Positions 34,319 through 41,379 of a stretch of 64,000 nucleotides of DNA are shown piece by piece (positions within the stretch are counted from its first letter, which is position 1; each line of letters opens with the position of its first letter). The position numbers were made by a program, and so were the translations under genes. The notes under the pieces are model-generated. The model searched no databases. It was given only the letters and a program-made list of their open reading frames with translations, and was not told where the DNA came from. The stretch is from Lucinisca nassula (Eukaryota > Mollusca > Bivalvia > Lucinida > Lucinidae). The DNA is taken from the NCBI GenBank assembly GCA_963580285.1, contig OY757025.1, forward strand, positions 123,214,742 through 123,278,741. Reading direction: 5' to 3'.

Positions 34319-34499
34319 GTGCAACCTGCAATAAGATTTTTATGACCAGCGAAGATTCATATCAGATTGTACATGCACAGTAAGAGTTGAGTCTTCTCTG
34401 ATCATGTGGGTCTTTTACACCCGCCGAGCTATCTAAAGGAAAATGAGCCATTACGAAAACACGCCTATTCAAATATCTGAAAATTTTAACAAAAAAAAA

Positions 34500-34670
34500 C
34501 AAACAAACTAAAACTTTCAGATAAAAAATTCTGGTGTTTTTCGTACTTCTGCTCAACACATAGATTGTGGGTACTCGTTAGAACCGCCTTACCGATTGAG
34601 GGTACTCGTTAGAACCGCCTCGGTGATGTGATTTTAAGTCTATTTATTATCTCTGTTTTTAAACATAATC
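34500..34670 (+). mobile_element. HP-MITE remnant of unit 2
   Basis: Carries ACATAGATTGTGGGTACTCG with two successive GTTAGAACCGCCT arms. The matching inverted arms are mostly lost. Confidence 0.6.
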
Positions 34671-35614
34671 TGCCAAGATGGATAACCGAAGGGAGGAATT
34701 ACGGTCCGTAACAAATGTTATACGAAGAAGTTGCTAGTTATTGCAAGAAAATTTCGCTGAAACTCTCGGGTGAGGAGTCTGACTTCTGAGAATATGTGAT
34801 AAATTAAGAATAGGCATTATCAAGGTGGCGCTGCGATATCTCGGAGGTCAAATTGGTGACCCCCAATTATTTGTTCGAATCACTGTCAATCAACTTTTGA
34901 ATTTTCATTTTATGAAATCTCGTTATTTATTTTTTTTTACCGTGGCATTTACTTGGATATTTCCAGCAATGACAACCTTGTATTTGACTTTGGCTATTAA
35001 CTGTCGACGTCATCTCACTGTCAGATCAACACCACTTAATGATTGCACAATTTATAATGCAACAATCAGTTTTGTACGGTTTTAATCACAATAAATACAT
35101 CCTCTTATTTGAAACTGGTGTGTCATATATTGCTGATGAACGTTAGGGGAATTATCCACATTAATTCTCTAGCTAAATGAAGACGCCATAAATTCAATAA
35201 GGGTCTCATTTTAACGACTCAACAAATACGAGCAAATGCTCTTATTGCTTAATCATTGCAAAGTTACCTCATTCCGAATATTACTGTTTGATCAGTGGCC
35301 ATACTTTATGGAGGACACCTTCTTGTTCCTTCGCTGGTTATGTTTGTTTGTGTAAAACTTTAACGACCCCTGCAAAATATTTAAGTGATTGGGAGAATTT
35401 GTTTCCGATTTTGTGGGACTTTGAGATGAAATAACAACTCAAGCCCTACGCCAAAAGAAACTGCTAGGGTTTATGGAGCGGTCCGACATGTACCACTTGT
35501 CCTGGTCAGGCTAAGACCTTCTAAGCGGCTTACCAGTACTCGGGTTCGATCGGTTTCAGCTCTGCGCGGATAGAAGCTCCCATGTGGTGTAGTGGTTATG
35601 CTACTCGCCTTGTA

Positions 35615-35818
35615 CATGTAAATATGTTCTATAAAAGGGTTATCCTTTGGAAGCAAGGAATACACCACAGAAGTGAAACATATGAAGTGTACATGTTTTC
35701 TGGGCCAGACTAGCTAGTTTCGGCCAATTAGGCCTCATCAGTGACCCTCAGATATTTTCAAAATTCCACAATTGAATCAATTGTCCCAAAGGACAAGAAA
35801 ATATAATCTACACTATGA
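35615..35818 (-). mobile_element. 204-bp retrozyme-like insert (Penelope/terminon-type hammerhead element)
   Basis: The insert interrupts SINE C and is flanked by TGTA at 35611-35614 and 35819-35822. An alternative reading is a 7-bp ATGTAAA duplication. On minus it has TTGTCCTTTGGGACAA (a small stem), then the hammerhead motif, then about 90 bp ending in AACATATTTACATG. It encodes nothing. Hammerhead motifs of this compact form with a very short stem III are known from Penelope-like elements and from small circular-RNA retrozymes of molluscs. Autonomous parent and mobility are inferred. Confidence 0.75.
35702..35747 (-). ncRNA. Hammerhead self-cleaving ribozyme (type I, minimal stem III)
   Basis: All invariant parts are present on the minus strand. 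Stem I is GGGTCA (35747-35742) with TGGCCC (35707-35702), six pairs including one G-U. The first core box is CTGATGA (35741-35735). Stem II is GGCC/GGCC around loop TAATT (35734-35722). The second core box, GAA, is at 35721-35719 and leads into A15.1. Stem III is ACTA/TAGT with a 2-nt GC tip (35718-35709). The cleavage triplet is GTC, ending at 35708, so predicted cleavage lies between 35708 and 35707. No core base is altered. Short stem III forms usually work best as dimers or in tandem transcripts. Confidence 0.88.
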
Positions 35819-36149
35819 TGTAAACCCGGGATCGCAGGATCGATCCCGGGCTTCTCCAGACTTTCGGATGAGTCTTTAAACCGAGGTCCCGTCTCCGTAT
35901 GACCTTAGCTGTTGGTGAGACGTAAAACTCAAACACTTACTCGCTCACTCAGCACTGCGCGGGAGCACCAGGCATCTCAGTCTATTTCTCAAAGTCCCAG
36001 TTGGCGGGAGCTATGTACGTAAAGACTTTTAAATGTATCTCACACCCATCTAACATATTGTTATCTGTCACCAATCTTACGTAAAACGAAATTTTTATCG
36101 ATATAAAAAAGCATTCCAATTGAGCAAGTACATGACAAAACCTGCGATA

Positions 36150-36226
36150 AGACTTTTGTGACCAGCGAAGACTTATATCAGCCAGCACGTACACAGTCTG
36201 ATATGAGTCTTCGCTGATCACGAGGG
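36150..36226. repeat. Long inverted repeat inside composite unit 3
   Basis: GACCAGCGAAGACTTATATC is inverted to GTCTGATATGAGTCTTCGCT with a short loop. The same hairpin is partly decayed at 31448-31519 and 34346-34410. Confidence 0.7.
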
Positions 36227-36299
36227 CCGTTTACAGCCGCCGAGTTATCCAAAACACGCCTATTGAAAATTTTACCTTAAAAAGATAAAAAAAATGTGA

Positions 36300-36500
36300 C
36301 GTTTTTCAAACATCTGCCCAAAACATAGATTGTGGGTACTCGTTAGAACCGCCTCGCCGCTCATAAATTAGATTTCGGGTACTCGTTAGAACCGCCTCAC
36401 GGCTCAAAATTTAGATTGTGAGTACTCGTTAGAACCGTCTTGCAGATTGAGGGTACTCGTTTGAATCGCTTCGGTTAGGCGATTCCAAGTCTCTGTATTA
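36300..36500 (+). mobile_element. HP-MITE remnant of unit 3 with repeated arm
   Basis: Four successive versions of the TTGTGGGTACTCGTTAGAACCG arm occur in the same direction, at about 36328, 36372, 36413 and 36453. A single inverted arm (AGGCGATTCCAAG) follows. This looks like tandem amplification of one hairpin arm. Confidence 0.65.
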
Positions 36501-36711
36501 GCTTTGTTTTTAACTATCCTATACTTTCCGTGTCTGATCCCTCTGTATGAGCACTATATTACGACATGAAAGCTGTAGCAAAGGAACGAAGAAGTGCTGG
36601 AAAAAATCCTCATCTATTGGGATATTCGAACCCAGACCGCTCTAACAACTTAGCCAAAGAGTCGACTCCCTGACGAAGCTGTCAGAGAGTGGTGATAATA
36701 AACCTACAGTT

Positions 36712-36990
36712 TGTTTGTTTGATTTGAGGTTTAACGTCCCCGTCAACACTGTAAAGGTCATTTTGGAGACGTTGCTTCCAATTTTGTGGGACTTTTACCC
36801 GACATTGAGATGAAATGACATCTCAAGCCCTGTCACCCAATGAAACCAATAGGGTTTATTAGCATAGACGGTCCGCCTCGCACCGCGGTTCCTGGACAGG
36901 CTTAGATCCATTAGCGGTTTACCAGTACTAGTGTGCGGACCGGATTCAGCTCTGCGTTGAAGCATCATGCAACCCATATATTTCTTCAAG
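36712..36990 (-). mobile_element. SINE A copy with 10-bp target duplication
   Basis: ACCTACAGTT flanks the element at 36702-36711 and 36991-37000. The tail (TTTGTTTGATTTGAGG) lies at the left and the head (ATATATTTCTTCAAG) at the right. This is a clean full-length copy of about 279 bp, and it defines the family length. Confidence 0.95.
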
Positions 36991-37000
36991 ACCTACAGTT

Positions 37001-37336
37001 AACTTCGATCGCTCGAACACCGATGGCAAGTTTACCATGGATGAGTCGAACCCATTTATGAGTCCCTAGGGAATTCCTCAACATAAGAAGTAGTGTGAGA
37101 TAATTAAGGACATTTTCGACTTTTATCTTGCAAATGTATGCTGTGTGTGCTCATTAGAATCGCCTCGTCGAGGCGATTCTAATTAGTACACACAGCATAC
37201 ATTTTATTATGGAACACCGAAAAGATGGCCCAAAATAAACCCCGTTATGCCTCCTGGAAGTAACTCTCAGTGGCTCGAACTACATCTGTCTCGAACAGAT
37301 TATCGTGGTCCCAAAGGTGTTCTAGCCATCGAAGTT
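37001..37336. mobile_element. 336-bp MITE with 21-bp inverted ends and a diverged HP hairpin
   Basis: The first 21 bases begin AACTTCGATCGCTCGAACAC. The last 21, inverted, begin AACTTCGATGGCTAGAACAC, giving two mismatches. In the middle (37132-37204) is a nearly perfect stem: GTATGCTGTGTGTGCTCATT then AGAATCGCCT, against AGGCGATTCTAATTAGTACA then CACAGCATAC. It resembles the HP hairpin, but both arms carry matching changes. A CTAC duplication may flank the element. Confidence 0.75.
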
Positions 37337-38029
37337 CTACTGCATAAGCTATGCATTATCCACCAAGGTGGAATACTGAAGGTATTAATTGCGTCCCTAA
37401 CAAATAATATACGAAGAAATTGCTAGTTATTGCAAGAAACATTCGCTGAAACTCTTGGGTGAGCCGACTGACTTCTAAGAATGAGCGAAAATTTAGGATA
37501 GGCATTAAGGTGGCGCTGCGATATCTCCGAAGTTATGTTTGTGACCCCCCAATTTTATTTCGAATTACTATGAGTTAACTTTTGAATTTTCATTGTTTTA
37601 AATGTCATTATTATTATTATTATTGTTGTTGTTTGTTACGTGGCATTTAATCGGGTATTTCCCGCTTAACCAGCAATGACAACCTTGTATTTGACTAAGG
37701 CTATAACTGTCGACGCCATCTCCATGTCAGCTCAAAACAACTTGATGATTGCACAATTAATAAAGAAACAAACTATGGTTTTTAATGATAATAAACACAT
37801 CCTCTTATTTGAAACGGGCGTGTCATATTGCTGCTGAACGTGAGGGGAATTATCCACATTAATTCTCTAGCTAACTGAAGACGCCATAAATTCAATAAGG
37901 TCTTATTTTGACGACTCAACAAATACGAGCAAATGCCATTGTTGCTTAATCATTGCAAAGTGACCGCATTTCGAAGGTTACTGTTTGATCAGTGGCCATA
38001 TTTTATGGCTCCTTCCGCTAGCTATGTAA

Positions 38030-38165
38030 AAGTTTGACGTCCCAGTCAACATAATTTAGGCCATTTCAGAGAAGTTGCTTCCGATTTTGTGGGACTATTA
38101 CCCGGCATTGATAACTCAAGCCTTACCGCCAAAAGAAACCGCTGGGGTTTATGGTGCGGTCACCG
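38030..38165 (-). mobile_element. SINE A-like fragment of unit 4
   Basis: Runs from TTTGACGTCCCAGTCAACAT to AGAAACCGCTGGGGTTTATG and then breaks off. Confidence 0.65.
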
Positions 38166-38600
38166 GCATGTAATACTCAGTTAAGGGTTTATGCCGTATG
38201 GAGAGAGACTTGGAGTAGTAAAGTACAGGTGCCACCTAAATTGTATTGTTGGAAAAATAGGGCGAGTTTGTTGTGTATTCATAAAACTGGATACAGTGAC
38301 CAAAAGGTATTGACAGTTGTTTTAATCGTCATGCCGAGGCGATTCTAACAAATACCCGTCCAAATGAATATGGGTTGTGGATATTTTTTTTTTTCAGAAT
38401 CGCTTTGTTGAGGCGATTCGAATTGTTACAAATATCCACGACATTTGTCAGAATCGCATTGCCGATGCGATTCTTACACGTATGCACAATATTCGTTTTT
38501 TAAGAATTAGGGGGAATGGGAACACCTGGCAGATTTTTTCCGCCAATTTTTCAAAGGGAGACAACTTTCGGGACTTCCTGTTCGCTTTTCTATAAGCCCT
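38166..38600. other. Unassigned DNA with two decayed hairpins
   Basis: Two stems related to the diverged HP hairpin are seen: AGAATCGCTTTGTTGAGGCGATTC near 38396-38420, and AGAATCGCATTGCCGATGCGATTCT near 38451-38475. No gene is seen. Confidence 0.5.
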
Positions 38601-38615
38601 GTCCCACTGAAAAAA

Positions 38616-38682
38616 GGGTCTACTCTTAAAGGAAAGAATTCGCTCTTCCGGAGCAAATTCTTTTCTTTTAAGAGTTGATCCC
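38616..38682. repeat. 67-bp stem-loop
   Basis: GGGTCTACTCTTAAAGGAAA and GAATTCGCTC pair with GAGCAAATTC and TTTTCTTTTAAGAGTTGATC, around TTCCG. Only a few bulges are present. Confidence 0.75.
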
Positions 38683-38789
38683 TATTGGCATAGGAGACAA
38701 AATTACTTTTGTAGGAGTTGCCTCCCTGAAATGTGTATCCATCCCATTAAGTTATTCTTGAAAATCTTATTTAATTCGTCTGTTGCATC

Positions 38790-39934
38790 CCTAAACGTCC
38801 GACATCCCTAAGTGTCCGACAAAATTTTAATTTCTCGCAAAATTGATGGAAACGGTGGGGAATGTTCAATTATGACATTTTAAGTGAAAATTTCGAAAAA
38901 AATTTTTTGGAAATATTCGAAATTTAACTTCAAATTTTTCTTGTCGGACATTTCGGGGTGCCCCATGCATCCCCAAGTGTCCGCCTTTCCATAAATGTCC
39001 GACAACATGAAAATTGACTAAGAAAGCATTTTTATTGTTAATAATCAATCAATGATAAATAAAAAGACAAATTTAACGTTAAACCTATGTTAAAAATGTT
39101 CACCTTTGGAAATAAGCATGGCAATATATGGATCCGAATATACCGGCATCCTTAGATGTCCGCCAGCATGACAAAATCTTAGTTTCTCGGGAAGATGTCC
39201 GAAACGGTGGGGAATGATCAATTGTGACATTTTAAGTGAAAACTTCGCTTTTTTTCTCGAAAATATTCGAAATTTAACTTCCTTTTTTTTTTCTTGTCGG
39301 ACACTTAGGGATGACCCATGCATCCCTAAGTGTCCGCCATCCCTAAATGTCCGACAACATGAAAGTTGACTAAGAAAGCATTTTTATTGTTAATAATCAA
39401 TCAATGATAAATAAAAAGACAAATTCAACGTTAAACCTATGTTAAAAATGTTCACCTTTGGAAATAAGCATTGCAATATATGGATCCGAATATGTCCGCA
39501 ATCTCTAGATGTCCACCAGCATGACAAGTAACTTGGAAAATAGTTCTTACCGCTAATAATGAATAATGATTTATAAAGAAAAATGTGAAGTAATTAAACC
39601 TATGCTAAAAAAGAATACCTTCGGAAATAAGCATCTTGATAAGGGATCCCAATATGGTCATCCCTAAGTGTCCGCCATCCCTAAATGTCCAACAACGTAA
39701 AAATTGGACGAGAACGCATGTTTTTTTGTTTATTAATTTTCAAATAATATTAAATAAAAAGACGTTAAATCCATGTTAAAAATTTTCACCTTCCGAAATA
39801 AGCATTAGAATATATGGATTCGAGTATGTCCGCAATCTCTAGAAGTCCGCCAGCATGACAAGTAACTAAGATCTTTTTTTTTTTTCTTCTTTTTTTTTCG
39901 CTAATTATCAATTATGATTATAAAAAAAATAGAC
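38790..39934. repeat. Tandem repeat of ~340-355 bp (GTCCGAC family)
   Basis: The phrases CTAAGTGTCCGCC and TAAATGTCCGACAACATGAA recur at spacings of about 353 and 338 bp, near 38970, 39323 and 39660. Linking segments GTTAAACCTATGTTAAAAAT and GGAAATAAGCAT also recur. The array breaks off at AATAGAC (39934), and a matching half-unit resumes far downstream at 59319. That suggests later insertions split it. Confidence 0.85.
39299..39335. repeat. Perfect 15-bp stem-loop in the GTCCGAC repeat
   Basis: GGACACTTAGGGATG (39299-39313) is exactly inverted to CATCCCTAAGTGTCC (39321-39335) around ACCCATG. Confidence 0.85.
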
Positions 39935-39939
39935 ATCAG

Positions 39940-40390
39940 AGTGGTTGGCAAATCCCCCGACCAAAAGGCAATATTGCCTTCAGAAATTTTTTTCACAAAT
40001 AGAAAGCGCATTACACACATTCTCAACCATGTGAACAATTATGCCAAGTATTGTCAATAGATCTTGAAGGGTTTTGGAGTTATGGTGATCACGAGATAGT
40101 CATAGTATTTTATTGGAAGGGGATATAACTCTAAAACCATGGTACCAAGAGTTGTGGTTCTTGCGCATGACACGCCATCTCAACCTTGTCTACAATTATG
40201 CCAACTATCATAAATATACCTTGCAGGGTATAGGAGTTATGGCGATCACAAGATAGTCATTCTATTTTATTGAAAGGGAAGATAACTCAAAAACCATTCT
40301 TACGCATGACACGCCGTCTCAACCTTGTGTACAAGTATGCCAAGTATCACCAATATATCTCAAAGGGTAATTAAGTTATGGCCATCACAA
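39940..40390. repeat. Short tandem repeat (~150-bp units)
   Basis: GAGTTATGGTGATCACGAGATAGTCAT-type text recurs near 40076, 40228 and 40373 with the linking phrase GCATGACACGCC and CTCAACCTTGT. The third unit is cut off at ATCACAAGAT, where LINE-related sequence begins. Confidence 0.75.
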
Positions 40391-40440
40391 GATTGCGTAA
40401 ACTCACGCCGTTAAAACAAAAAATATATTACTGCCTAATT

Positions 40441-41379
40441 ATGGATCCCAGCACCACTGCTAAAATCCGCGTGTTACAGTGGAACGCCCGTAGTCTGTCT
40501 GGCAAGGATAACGGAACAAAACTCGGGGCCTTATGCCATTATCTAGAAACTTTAGGCTACACACCGGAGGTAATAGCTATTCAAGAAACCTTCTCAAAAA
40601 AAAGATAGTAAACCAACAAAACTTCCAGGATATAAAACCCCGGTCAGTTTCAGTAGGGAAAAGGGGAAACATGGGGGAGGACCAGCCACCTTTATCAAAT
40701 CAGGACTAGATTCGGAAGAAATCAAATTTAGACACACAAAAAAGAAATAGAGGTGGTGATCGTCAGATTTTTTGGACAAAATGAAAACATAGACATCGTT
40801 AACTTTTATGCACCACCCCAAACAAATGTAACGTCTGACGATTATGATGAACTTTATAAAAAAGTGGGGAAAAAATCAGTTTTCTTGGGGGATTTCAATG
40901 CCAGACATGAACTATGGGAGACAAACCACAACCCCACATACGACAAACGGCGAGGCCTAGAACTGGTCGAGTTCATAAATAGCACAGATTACGTAATCTT
41001 AAACACGGGGTGTGGCACACGACTCAACGTCGAGCGCGGAAGCACGAGCGCCATAGACTTAACACTGGTCAGCGCATCACTATGCCGATCTAGTGAGTGG
41101 CACGTGGGAGACGACACGATGGGAAGCGACCACTTCCCCATCCTGACGTCGCTCAACGTCACTCACAAATGCGTAACGCAACGGTCTGCCCGACGTTGGA
41201 AATTAGACAAAGCAGACTGGGACCTCTTTAGGCAGCAACTTAAACACATTAACATATCCCTCGAACGCACAAATATCGATAAAAGCAATGAGGATTTTGT
41301 TTCGGAAATAATGGTGGCATGTGAAAAATCAATACCAAAAACGCAACCAAAAAATAAGCATAAAAACACCCTGCCATGG
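40441..41379 (+). pseudogene. LINE AP-like endonuclease domain (frameshifted, split)
   Basis: From ATG at 40441: RVLQWNARSL opens the fold (strand 1 with the Asn), and EVIAIQET carries the catalytic Glu. A frame change follows within the A run at 40595-40603. A second lies in the A run near 40738-40744 and returns to the first frame. From 40753 the domain continues with VNFYAPP, FLGDFNARHELW (Asp-x-Asn pair), STSAIDLTLVS and MGSDHFPI (terminal Asp-His). These are the usual endonuclease motifs in order. The frame ends inside the conserved Leu-Pro-Trp of the linker, where the foldback element inserted at 41380. Downstream codons to 41481 come from the insert. Confidence 0.9.
41371..41379. other. 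Left copy of 9-bp target-site duplication
   Basis: CTGCCATGG directly precedes the foldback end ATGTCCGTGAAG. The same nine bases follow the other end. The bases just outside differ (C here, T at the right), so the duplication is exactly 9 bp. Confidence 0.95.

Larger units (their letters stand above)
35570..35950 (+). mobile_element. SINE C copy, itself interrupted by a ribozyme-bearing insert
   Basis: The head GTGGTGTAGTGGTTATGCTACTCGCC is cut after CTTGTA. The body resumes with AACCCGGGATCGCAGGATCG and continues to TGTTGGTGAGACGTAAAACT. Without the insert it is about 177 bp, matching the copy at 10166-10336. The 12-bp flanking repeats at 35558-35569 and 35951-35962 differ at one base, so this insertion is fairly recent. 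Confidence 0.9.
35339..36003 (-). mobile_element. SINE A-like segment of unit 3, split by SINE C
   Basis: The left part runs from TTTGTTTGTGTAAAACTTTA to TCAGCTCTGCGCGG. The right part resumes with AGCACTGCGCGGGAGCACCA. The interrupting SINE C (35570-35950) duplicated the target AGC(T/A)CTGCGCGG. Confidence 0.78.
29517..38165 (+). repeat. Tandem array of a composite repeat (about four units)
   Basis: The same series of landmarks recurs in order four times. (1) A tRNA-like minus-strand patch, CTCTAACCACTGAGC, near 29640, 31900 and 36640. (2) GTTGCTAGTTATTGCAAGAAA near 29815, 32030, 34730 and 37420. (3) GGTGGCGCTGCGA near 30130, 34817 and 37508. (4) TAATGCAACAATCTGTTTTG-type text. (5) A SINE A-like segment near 31010, 33530, 35340 and 38030. 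(6) GACCAGCGAAGACTCATATC with an inverted partner near 31450, 34350 and 36155. (7) HP hairpin arms near 31660, 34560 and 36325. Units differ in length because each has gained different insertions. The second unit also contains an inverted duplicate of its own core (32400-33100). Confidence 0.8.

Noticed and set aside
34305..34330. Possible second hammerhead core (CTGATGAG on minus near 34320)
   Set aside because: No GAAA box, stem II or cleavage triplet in the right positions.
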